Assembly (NCBI RefSeq): GCF_010119205.1
Contig: NZ_WRXM01000003.1
Location: forward strand, 186,001 to 250,000
DNA from: Haloarcula limicola
GTDB taxonomy: Archaea > Halobacteriota > Halobacteria > Halobacteriales > Haloarculaceae
DNA length: 64,000 nucleotides
Direction: 5' to 3'
Below the pieces are notes generated by a model. That model ran no database searches. It was given only the letters and a program-made list of their open reading frames with translations, and was not told the DNA's origin. The translations under genes were made by a program, and so were the position numbers. Shown piece after piece: positions 52,221 to 59,745 of the stretch (position 1 is its first letter; each line of letters starts with the position of its first letter).

Positions 52221-54212
52221 ATGGGACTCCGACGGGCGCTGGACGATTACAAGCGGAACCGAGAGAGAGCGGACGTGTTTCCGGGCGAGCGCCGCACGCA
52301 GACGGGGCGGTTTACGGGGTCGAAGCGACGGCTGGTCCACGTCGACCCGACCGGGTCGATTCGAGACTACTCGTATCCGCTCTCTGGATTTCACGGGGTC
52401 ACGTCCTCCCGATTCGGGGTTCGAGTCGACGGAGCGGTCACGTGGTTCGATAATCTCGACGGGTCGTCACAGACCTCGCGCGAAGCGAACGCGGTCGTCG
52501 AGACAGTCCACGAACTCGGGACCTTCGACGTCGTCCAGCGCGATTTCACCGACGACCTCACGCACGCGACCGCGTTCGAGGTCGACGGGGAGACACCGGA
52601 ATCCCTCGAAATCGTCGGGTTCGCCGAGTTCTCTCCCGAGGGTGAGAGCCGAATCGGACAGCTGGTCCACGACGACGAGGTCGTGGAGCTGTACCACGAC
52701 CGCGAGCACGACTATCTGGCCGCGTCGACAGAGCTGACGGTCACCCCGGAAGTGATGGAGCGGTTCGACGAGATCCTGGCCGACGAGCCGCAGTCGTTTC
52801 CGCGAGGGGGCGAGTCCGAGAGCTACGAGGGGAGTCGCCTCACCGGCGGCGTCTCGTTCCGGACCGCCCTCGAAGGCGGGCGAACGACCGTCGTCACTAC
52901 GCTTTCGGACATCGAGGAGCGCTCGCGCTCCGAGAGCCTCGCTCGGATCGCCGACCGGACCCGGCGGTACCGGTATCCGTCGCAGTTTCTCAACGCCGCG
53001 CGACAGTCGACGCCGTCGACCGACGGGGCGGACCGACTCGTCGAGACGGATCTCCACGTCCTCGACCTGCTGTCTGCACCGACCGGAGCCCGGATGGCGG
53101 GACCGGATTTCGACCCGCACTATCAGTACTCGGGCGGCTACGGCTACACGTGGTTCCGGGACGACGGCGAGATCTCGACGTTCCTGTTGGAAGCCGACGA
53201 GCGACTCGGTCTCGACGCCGAGGAGCGACACCGCAAGAGCGCCCGGTTCTACCTCCGGACGCAGCTGGCCGACGGCCGGTGGCCCCACCGCGTCTGGCCG
53301 CGGAACGGTCGGCTGGCACCTGGCTGGGCGAACGGGCACGTCGAGGGCTCCGAGACGCAGTATCAGGCCGATCAGACCGCGAGCGTCCTCGTCTTCCTCG
53401 CGGAGTACCTCGCGACGCACCGCGACTCGCTCCCGGCGGAGCTGGCGCTCAACGTCGAGAGCGCGCTGGAGTCGGGCCTCAAGGGGATGGACGTCTCGCT
53501 GGAAGCGGACGAGTTGCCGACCGTCTGCGAGAACGCCTGGGAGAACGCGAACGGTCGCTTCACGCACACCGCCGCGAAGTTCCTGCACGCCTACAGCGCG
53601 ATCGCGGCCGCGCCGCTCGCCGCCGCCGTTCGGGACTGCGCGGCGACGCGGGCGGACCGACTCTACGACGCGCTGGAGACGATGTGGAGTCCCGGCGAGG
53701 GCGTCTACGGGCTTCGGCTGGACGACGGCGAGCTGGACGCGCGCGTCGACAGCACCACCTTCTCGCTCGTCGACGCGCATCTGGCCTACGCAGCGGTGGG
53801 CGACGTGGACGCCGAGCGTCGGCGGCGACTCGAAACGCACCTCGAAACGGCGTTCGAGCGGCTCTGGACGGAGACCGACGCTATTCGAGGCCTGAGGCGG
53901 TTCGAGGGCGACACGTGGCGGCAGCGCGGGCAGTCGAGCGAAAAAGTCTGGACCGTCTCGACCGGCTGGGGCGCGTACGCGGCCGAGAAGGCGATTCGAC
54001 TCTTCTCTCCGACGGACCGGGAGTTCGACCCGACGACGTGGGCCGACCGGCTGTTCGCGGAGATCGACCTCACCGGATCGCTCTGTCTCGACTCTGGATA
54101 CCTACCGGAACAGTTCTTCGACTCCGGCACACCGGACAGCGCGACGCCGCTTGGCTGGTCACACGCCATCCGACTCGCGACGTACGCGGCTCGGCAGTCG
54201 CGGGGCGCGTGA
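52221..54212 (+). CDS. Glycoside hydrolase family 15 (glucoamylase-like)
   Basis: Cytoplasmic exo-acting alpha-glucoside hydrolase of 663 aa without signal peptide. The N-terminal beta-sandwich (about 1-250) precedes an (alpha/alpha)6 barrel. Barrel hallmarks are YTWFRDDGEIS (310-319), the general acid candidate Glu441 in ENAWENANGRF, and the general base Glu630 in GYLPEQF followed by PLGWSHA, the usual GH15 C-terminal motif. Glucoamylase, glucodextranase and trehalase all occur in this family; glucoamylase is the default. Intracellular location implies imported maltodextrin or stored glycan as substrate. A TrmB-type sugar regulator gene follows on the same strand. Confidence 0.9.
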   Translation: MGLRRALDDYKRNRERADVFPGERRTQTGRFTGSKRRLVHVDPTGSIRDYSYPLSGFHGVTSSRFGVRVDGAVTWFDNLDGSSQTSREANAVVETVHELGTFDVVQRDFTDDLTHATAFEVDGETPESLEIVGFAEFSPEGESRIGQLVHDDEVVELYHDREHDYLAASTELTVTPEVMERFDEILADEPQSFPRGGESESYEGSRLTGGVSFRTALEGGRTTVVTTLSDIEERSRSESLARIADRTRRYRYPSQFLNAARQSTPSTDGADRLVETDLHVLDLLSAPTGARMAGPDFDPHYQYSGGYGYTWFRDDGEISTFLLEADERLGLDAEERHRKSARFYLRTQLADGRWPHRVWPRNGRLAPGWANGHVEGSETQYQADQTASVLVFLAEYLATHRDSLPAELALNVESALESGLKGMDVSLEADELPTVCENAWENANGRFTHTAAKFLHAYSAIAAAPLAAAVRDCAATRADRLYDALETMWSPGEGVYGLRLDDGELDARVDSTTFSLVDAHLAYAAVGDVDAERRRRLETHLETAFERLWTETDAIRGLRRFEGDTWRQRGQSSEKVWTVSTGWGAYAAEKAIRLFSPTDREFDPTTWADRLFAEIDLTGSLCLDSGYLPEQFFDSGTPDSATPLGWSHAIRLATYAARQSRGA

Positions 54213-54287
54213 GGCACGCGAGGCGTTCCGAGGCGTCCCGTCGCGGACGCCGGTGGACCGTCGCGAGCGGCCGCGCCTCGATACTAA

Positions 54288-54297
54288 GCTTTATCTC
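54288..54297 (+). promoter_or_regulatory. TATA box of the TrmB-type gene
   Basis: The sequence gctttatctc is centred 28 bases before ATG 54321 (22 before ATG 54315). Confidence 0.5.
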
Positions 54298-54320
54298 GGG
54301 CATCGGCCCAACGGATGGGT

Positions 54321-55376
54321 ATGGCCGCGGACGACGTCGTCGATAGTCTCACCCGGTTCGGCCTCTCGGAGAAGGAGGCGCTCGCGTACGTGACCGTCCT
54401 CCGGAACGGCTCCACGACGATCCGCGTGGTCTCCGAGGAGACGGACATCTCGAAGAGCTACGCCTACGATATCGTCGATAAGTTGGCCGAGCGCGACCTC
54501 ATCGAGATCGACGACCACGTCCAGCCGACGCGACTGCGGGCGATCCCGCCCTCGGAGGGCATCGAGAATCTGGTCTCGCAGCTACACTCCGTCGAGACGC
54601 AACTCGACGACCTGTTCGACTCGGAGAGCTACGAGCAGGAGAAGTTCAGCATCATCAAGTCGCGTCGAACGATATTCCGGCAACTCGGCGAGCTGATCGA
54701 CGCCGCGGAGTCCGAAATCGTCCTCGCGCTGCCGGCGTCGGCACTGGATCGGGTCGAAGCGTCGCTCCGAGCGGCGCGGGAACGCGGGGTGTTCTGTATG
54801 CTGTTGGTGACGGAGTACGACGGCGAGACCCCGATCGGCGAGTCGGTCGCGAACGTCGTCCAGACGTGGAGCGCCCCCGCGCCGGTGACGCTCACCGTCG
54901 ACCGCTCTGACGGCATCGTCTCGTCGGCCGACGCCCTGCTGAACTCGAACTCGGACGAGTACGCGATCTACCACGCCGAAGAACACATCGTCTCCTCGCT
55001 GTTCGACTCGTTCATCGCGAACTACTGGCCGATGGGCGAGCAGGTACGCGTCTCCCGACCCGAGCCGTTGCCCAGAGCCTTCGATAGCTTTCGCCACGCG
55101 GTGTTCGAGGCGGCGCTGCACCTGCGAGACGGGAAGCGCGTTTCCGTCGAGATGGACGTCCGCCCCACGCAGAGCGAGGAGCCCTTCGAGACCGTCGAGG
55201 GGACGATCGTCGACGTGAAGCAGAGTCTCGTCCGCCCCTTCTCGAACGAGTTTCCGACACAGGAGTCGTTCGTCGTCGAGACGGCCGACGGGAGTGTCAC
55301 CGTCGGCGGCTCCAAGGCCTTCTTAGAGGATTTCGAGGCGGAGCGCGTGACGCTGAAGAGTACCGCCGACGCCTGA
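54321..55376 (+). CDS. TrmB family sugar-sensing transcriptional regulator
   Basis: Archaeal regulator of 351 aa. The N-terminal TrmB winged helix (about 1-75) contains GLSEKEALAYVTVL and ISKSYAYDIVDKL. A short coiled linker precedes the C-terminal sugar-binding domain with the phospholipase-D-like half (about 105-230) and a small beta barrel. TrmB proteins bind glucose or maltose and control sugar transport and glycolysis genes. Position after the GH15 gene suggests control of GH15 and the orphan binding protein. ATG 54315, two codons upstream, is an alternative start. Confidence 0.88.
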   Translation: MAADDVVDSLTRFGLSEKEALAYVTVLRNGSTTIRVVSEETDISKSYAYDIVDKLAERDLIEIDDHVQPTRLRAIPPSEGIENLVSQLHSVETQLDDLFDSESYEQEKFSIIKSRRTIFRQLGELIDAAESEIVLALPASALDRVEASLRAARERGVFCMLLVTEYDGETPIGESVANVVQTWSAPAPVTLTVDRSDGIVSSADALLNSNSDEYAIYHAEEHIVSSLFDSFIANYWPMGEQVRVSRPEPLPRAFDSFRHAVFEAALHLRDGKRVSVEMDVRPTQSEEPFETVEGTIVDVKQSLVRPFSNEFPTQESFVVETADGSVTVGGSKAFLEDFEAERVTLKSTADA

Positions 55377-55865
55377 GCGAGACGGAGTCGCCACGCGACC
55401 GTCGGCCAGTCGGACGATCGGGTGACCGACGGGCGGGAAACCCCCTCGCGGAAGACAGTTCGAGCTGTGAACTAACGAGTGGTCGAGTTCGTTCGAAGGG
55501 AGGCCCATGAGCGTCGCGGCGCGGCCGCGACGCCCAGTGAGGGCGTCGTCGCCCGGTTCTCGTCCCGGGCGACGGGTGGTCGACGTCGAGTGCAGGAATT
55601 CTGCCTCGGCCGTCTCTGCGTCTTGGCGTCCGCTGCCATCCGGTAAGTGCTTTCTGGTGGGGCGTCGCCGAGTTCGGGATTCGTTCTCTCACAGCGACAG
55701 TCTGAACGACGGCGCGGTCCACCGAAGCTTCCCAGCGAGGGACAGCTACGAGGCGAGATGACCCGGTCGCGGTGGACCCGGCTGCGAGAACGGAGTCGGA
55801 CAGCACGAGCGGACGGCGTTCGTCGAGAGAAAAGTCGGTCGTGGTGGTTTGGCCGTCCGTATCAG
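55377..55865. other. Intergenic region without recognisable gene
   Basis: About 490 GC-rich bases between the TrmB gene and a convergent small membrane-protein gene. Open frames exist on both strands but are Arg/Ser-rich with no motif. No RNA gene or repeat was recognised. Confidence 0.4.
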
Positions 55866-56183
55866 CTACTCCCGCGAGTGCAACGAATAGGCGATCAGCA
55901 GGACGCCGAGGAACTGAAACAGCCGCGTGACGAGCGTGAGCAGCGGCTGGTACCGCAGCCCGAGATAGCCCTCGCGGAGGAGCAGCGAACCGACGAAGGC
56001 GATGCCGAACGCGACGGCCGTCAGGAAGAACAGGCCCAGGGAGAGCGCTCGCATCGTTCGGCTGTCGTGACGGCGATACCCGCGGTAGGCCTGATACCCG
56101 ACGTAGCCACCGACGAGCGTCGACCCGAGGGCGAGCGCCACGACGAGCCAGTCGATGATCGAAGCGACGGGCAGGGGAGCCAT
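55866..56183 (-). CDS. Small haloarchaeal membrane protein, three TM helices
   Basis: Protein of 105 aa with three hydrophobic segments at about residues 8-30, 44-68 and 80-100 joined by short Arg-containing loops (YRGYRRHDSRTMR). The function is unknown. Its gene starts one base after the stop of the helix-turn-helix regulator, so the two are cotranscribed. Regulator plus small membrane protein pairs of this kind are, to my memory, common in haloarchaea. Confidence 0.75.
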   Translation of the reverse strand: MAPLPVASIIDWLVVALALGSTLVGGYVGYQAYRGYRRHDSRTMRALSLGLFFLTAVAFGIAFVGSLLLREGYLGLRYQPLLTLVTRLFQFLGVLLIAYSLHSRE

Positions 56184-56184
56184 C

Positions 56185-56556
56185 TCAGAGGTCCTCCCAC
56201 ATCTTCACGAAGCGGTCGGCGGTGTCGCTCTCCCCTTCACCGGGGAACGATTCGTCGTCGGTGTGTCTCACGGCCGCTTCGAAGGACCCGGTGTCCAGCT
56301 CCAGGGAGAACTCCGAGAGCGTCGCCGCATAGACGCTGTAGTGGTTGTCGTCGGTCCGAACCTTGGTCTGCTCGTCGAGGAGTCCGTGCGTCTGTAATTG
56401 CTCCACCCGGCGGTAGACCGTCGGTTCGGACATCTCACACTCGTCGGCGAGCTGTTGTGCGGACATTGGTTTGATACTCGTCGCTGCGAGGATGTCCCGG
56501 GCGTACTCGTCGCTGAGGATATCGAGAATATCACCCAGCGCCGGATCCTCACTCAC
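56185..56556 (-). CDS. Winged-helix (ArsR-like) transcriptional regulator
   Basis: DNA-binding protein of 123 aa. A winged helix spans about residues 10-80: ILDILSDEYARDILAAT, then the recognition helix MSEPTVYRRVEQL and a wing. No metal-binding Cys cluster typical of ArsR sensors is visible. It is coupled to the small membrane protein downstream and probably autoregulates the pair or senses a membrane signal through it. Confidence 0.82.
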   Translation of the reverse strand: MSEDPALGDILDILSDEYARDILAATSIKPMSAQQLADECEMSEPTVYRRVEQLQTHGLLDEQTKVRTDDNHYSVYAATLSEFSLELDTGSFEAAVRHTDDESFPGEGESDTADRFVKMWEDL

Positions 56557-56583
56557 GGTTCGGTCGAACGACTGCCTGTCGGA

Positions 56584-56784
56584 TTAATGTGCCCACGGGT
56601 TCGAACGCGGAGTCGCGGCGACCGGTTCGAGCCGGGAGGCCGGCGAGGCCGTCGGCACGATACGGCGATACTGTGGAGGGGGCTCTGTGTCAGCGGAGAC
56701 CGCAATGGGGAGCGTCGTGCTGTCCGCGGGCACAGGGCGGTACGGCCGGGGAGGGCAGCACGCGATCAGGTCAGCGGGGCCCAT
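56584..56784 (-). CDS. Candidate small protein, 66 aa, unknown
   Basis: Minus-strand frame with ATG 56784 lying about 32 bases after a strong TATA-like sequence (56813-56820). The peptide is Pro-rich (ACCPPRPYRPVPAD near the start) and has no recognisable domain. The AT element may instead be the terminator of the upstream gene, so coding status is doubtful. The whole 56557-56856 stretch holds nothing else I recognise. Confidence 0.2.
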   Translation of the reverse strand: MGPADLIACCPPRPYRPVPADSTTLPIAVSADTEPPPQYRRIVPTASPASRLEPVAATPRSNPWAH

Positions 56785-56812
56785 TGCATTCTGAGCGACG
56801 GGCCGTTGGATG

Positions 56813-56826
56813 ATATAAAAGGGGGG
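56813..56826 (-). terminator. AT/T-rich element, terminator or TATA box
   Basis: Minus-strand cccccttttatatc lies about 30-45 bases after the stop of the 56857 gene. Its U-run suits termination; its TTTATAT core also suits a promoter for the small frame below it. Confidence 0.35.
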
Positions 56827-56856
56827 CGAGTTTCTGACCCAGAAGTTCGCGCGTTC

Positions 56857-58041
56857 TCAGCCCTGACAGCCCACGGATCGGGCGACTTCGGTCAAACGGT
56901 CCGGCTCGACGCCCTTCCCCCGGACGGTGTGGCCGTAGCCGTTGCAGTCCCACGAGATCGAAGCGGTCGGCCCGCGGTCGAAGCTCGCCGGTTGGCCGTC
57001 GATCGTCGCATCGCGTTCGTCGGGGCTGACGTTGATAGTGTAGTTGAACTTCGCGACCGTGAGTTCGCGACCGTCGGCGGCGTAGCGGAGACCGACTCCG
57101 TCGATGCGGCCGGTCGTCCGCGTGGCGTAGACGAGTTCGAACGCCGGCGGGACGGTCGGGTCCGGCACCGAGAGCGAACTCCGGACCTCCAGCGCGGTGC
57201 GACTCCGATACCACTCCGTGGTCGGGGAATCTTCGCGCCGTACCGTCGCGTTGTCGTCGAACTCGGGCCGGAACTCGTCTTTCGATAGGTTCGGGTTAAC
57301 AGTCACGTTCGTGTACGCCGTCGTCACCGAGCGCCGGACGCCGTCGGCGGTCCACGTCGTCTGCTTGCGTAACGGGTAGAACCGCTCCGTGTCGACCCAC
57401 AGCCGCTGTCGGTAGTGCGCCTCACTCCGGTTGCTCGCGGGAGCGATCTCGATCAGGTACGTGCTCCGCCCGCTGACGGTATCGGTCCCGGCGAACTCCA
57501 CCGCGTAATTTCCGCCCGCACTAGTTCGCGGAGCGATACCGGTATGTCGGGGCAAGACCGGCAGCGGCGATACGCCGACCGACTGTGGCCGGCCCGAGCC
57601 GTCGGTCAGCCCCGCGGCCGCGACGAGCCCCTGCAGTCGAGCGGCCGTCTGCGAATCGGTCGGCGGTCCCGTCAGCTCGACGACGGTCACCGCGTTCGCG
57701 TCCGTGTCGTGGAGCCAGAGCGTCGATCCGTTCGAGACCTGTCGTTCGTACCGCCTGTCCGACGCGTTCCGGAAGCGGATCCGTCTCCGGTCGGTTCCCG
57801 GGACGAGCGTGACGTCGGCGACGGTCCGGGACGTGACGGTGCCGTCGGTCCGCATCGTCGTCGTCTGCGTACCGGTGAGCGCATCGACGGAGCGGTAGCG
57901 CTCGGTCACGTTCGCGTCGACAGACGGTCTCTCGTCACCGATCGCGTCCCCGGACGCCCAGAGGACGGTCGGGAGCGCGACGCCGAGAAGCAAAAGCGCG
58001 AGGAGTGTGCGTCGGTCGAGGTGGGGTGGTAAGATCCTCAT
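56857..58041 (-). CDS. Exported protein of unknown function, LolA-like beta fold possible
   Basis: Protein of 394 aa with an N-terminal hydrophobic signal or anchor (RTLLALLLLGVALPTVLWA, residues 11-29) after a short charged start. The rest is hydrophilic and beta-rich with repeated YRSVDALTG and YRxxxxxDTERFYPLRK-like strands. The second resembles LolA-like or sigma-E-regulatory (MucB/RseB) lipid-binding folds found in haloarchaeal secreted proteins. Two Cys residues occur near the C-terminus (WDCNGYG and RSVGCQG). The function is unknown; the fold call is tentative. Confidence 0.65.
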   Translation of the reverse strand: MRILPPHLDRRTLLALLLLGVALPTVLWASGDAIGDERPSVDANVTERYRSVDALTGTQTTTMRTDGTVTSRTVADVTLVPGTDRRRIRFRNASDRRYERQVSNGSTLWLHDTDANAVTVVELTGPPTDSQTAARLQGLVAAAGLTDGSGRPQSVGVSPLPVLPRHTGIAPRTSAGGNYAVEFAGTDTVSGRSTYLIEIAPASNRSEAHYRQRLWVDTERFYPLRKQTTWTADGVRRSVTTAYTNVTVNPNLSKDEFRPEFDDNATVRREDSPTTEWYRSRTALEVRSSLSVPDPTVPPAFELVYATRTTGRIDGVGLRYAADGRELTVAKFNYTINVSPDERDATIDGQPASFDRGPTASISWDCNGYGHTVRGKGVEPDRLTEVARSVGCQG

Positions 58042-58227
58042 ACTGATGCCGAGGTCGGGTTCGGTTACGTATCGGATTGCCGACGGCTAAATACTTCTGG
58101 ACGCTCGTCGACGTAATTTGGACTGGGAGATACCGAGGTCACAGGAGCGGCGTCACAGACGAAACGGGCCACGACGCCGAATTCGCCCAGCGACGAAACA
58201 GTTCGCTTGCGGGCGGCGACGCGTGTC

Positions 58228-58518
58228 TCACTCGGCTTCGGCCATATTCTGCGAGTCGATGGTATCCCAGACCGCTTCACCGGTGTCTGTCATCCCGTAG
58301 ACTCGGCCTTTCCGGCGATCCTCGGAAACTAAGAGCGTGATGAGGCCGTCCTCGCGTAACTCCCGGAGCGCTCTGGAGACGTGCGCGATGCTCTGTCCCG
58401 TCTCGTCAGTGATGAGCGACGGCGTCGCTGGCCCCTCCGAGAGTCGCCGTAGCGTCTCGACGCGGTAGCGCGAACTGATCACGAAGCTGACGTCATCCCA
58501 GTTATCGTCGTCTGTCAT
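58228..58518 (-). CDS. Small winged-helix transcriptional regulator (MarR/ArsR-like)
   Basis: Protein of 96 aa consisting almost wholly of a winged helix: FVISSRYRVETLRRLSEG, then SLITDETGQSIAHVSRAL (turn and recognition helix), wing VSEDRRKGRVYGMTDTG. The frame continues open far upstream antisense-like to the nuclease gene, but that part is Arg-rich and non-coding; ATG 58518 is the natural start. The target is unknown. Confidence 0.82.
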   Translation of the reverse strand: MTDDDNWDDVSFVISSRYRVETLRRLSEGPATPSLITDETGQSIAHVSRALRELREDGLITLLVSEDRRKGRVYGMTDTGEAVWDTIDSQNMAEAE

Positions 58519-58688
58519 CGACCGACCTCCGCTCGTCGAATGCGAGTGTATTCCACCGTCATTACGTGTCGAGTCGATATCTACCGGTCGGTCGCTGATT
58601 AACGGGCCTGATAGTTTCGTCCGGTAGGGATCCCGAAACGGGGATCTACTGCCGGTAATCGGTCGTTTCTCGGCGATACGTTCGCCCC

Positions 58689-59723
58689 TCAGAAGTCGTC
58701 GAGCGCGGTCTGGTTCCGTTTGAGCGAGCGCGCGTCGATCCCCAGTTCCGTCTCGACGTGCGCCGCGAACTCGTCTGCGAACCCGTGTTGCGTGTACACC
58801 TGCGACGGTCCCAGCGTCTCGACGGTGGCGACGAGTTCCGAGAAGTCGCTGTGGTCCGAGAGCACGAACGTCTCGTCGTAGCCGCCGCGGTACTTGAACG
58901 AGTCGTCGACGGCCCACCCGGAGAAACCGGCCGTCGTGGCACCCGTGTTCTCGACGATGTGGTCGACGAACGAGAGCTTCGACGTCTGTGCCGGGAGCAC
59001 CAGCGCGTCGCCCGGCCCGAGCGTCACGTCCTCGCCGTACCGGGCGGCGCGGAAGTCGATGTCGTGTGCGTCCTCGATGATCTCGTTCAGCCGCTCGATG
59101 GCGGCCGTCACGAACAGTCGCTCGCGGTCGGAGCGCGAGACGAGGTGCTGGAGTTCCTGTGCGCGACCGAGCGTGTACCCGAAGAGGACGACCGGCGCGT
59201 CGTGCGCGTCGTCCAGCCAGTCGACGATTCGACCTTCGAGGGCGTCCTGTGACTCGAAGACGTACTCCGGTTTCCCGTAGGTCGTCTCGGTGACGAGCAC
59301 GTCGACGTCGTACTCGGCGGCGACCGCGTCGGCGTCGAACCCGGAGAGCGCGAAGCGGTCCCGCGTCGAGAAGTCGCCGGTGTAGAGGTAGGTCGTCCCG
59401 TCGCTGTCCTCGACGACGGTCGCCCGCGACCCCGGGACGTGGCCCGCCGGGACCTGTTCGACCCCGGGACGGGTCGTCCGCGAGAGCGGCCCCTCGTCCG
59501 CGCGCCGCGCGGTCGCGAGACGGGCGGTGAGCGGCGAGCAGATCACGTCGGTCGGTGCCCGCGAGTAGAGGTGATCGCCGTGGGCGTGGCTCAGCGCGAC
59601 GATGTCGCCGTTCGGCTCTGACGCGTCCGCGACGACGCGTTCGCCGGACGCGAGGTCGATTCGCACGCCGTCTCGGAGACTGACCGCACCCGCTCGCGTC
59701 ACGGGTTCGCCCCGCTGTACCAA
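58689..59723 (-). CDS. DNA ligase-associated exonuclease, metallo-beta-lactamase fold (beta-CASP-like)
   Basis: Nuclease of 344 aa. The zinc motif HxHxDH is visible as SHAHGDH (H46, H48, D50, H51), followed by the AGHVPGSRATV, YTGDF and TETTYG blocks of the MBL/mRNA 3'-end processing factor family. In bacteria a related exonuclease (ligase-associated) is encoded next to an ATP-dependent DNA ligase; the same pairing occurs here, 22 bases downstream of the ligase gene. A DNA repair role is therefore more likely than RNA processing. Start is TTG 59723; GTG 59702 is an alternative. Confidence 0.82.
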   Translation of the reverse strand: MVQRGEPVTRAGAVSLRDGVRIDLASGERVVADASEPNGDIVALSHAHGDHLYSRAPTDVICSPLTARLATARRADEGPLSRTTRPGVEQVPAGHVPGSRATVVEDSDGTTYLYTGDFSTRDRFALSGFDADAVAAEYDVDVLVTETTYGKPEYVFESQDALEGRIVDWLDDAHDAPVVLFGYTLGRAQELQHLVSRSDRERLFVTAAIERLNEIIEDAHDIDFRAARYGEDVTLGPGDALVLPAQTSKLSFVDHIVENTGATTAGFSGWAVDDSFKYRGGYDETFVLSDHSDFSELVATVETLGPSQVYTQHGFADEFAAHVETELGIDARSLKRNQTALDDF

Positions 59724-59745
59724 GCACTCGTCGTTCTCGTGGTTC

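Noticed and set aside
56600-56616. ggttcgaa-like block as a tRNA T-loop
   Set aside because: No matching acceptor, D or anticodon arms could be built around it.
58519-59727. N-terminal extension of the small winged-helix protein to a 499-aa protein
   Set aside because: The extension is Arg-rich and out of frame with the MBL nuclease gene on the same strand; ATG 58518 gives a normal small regulator.
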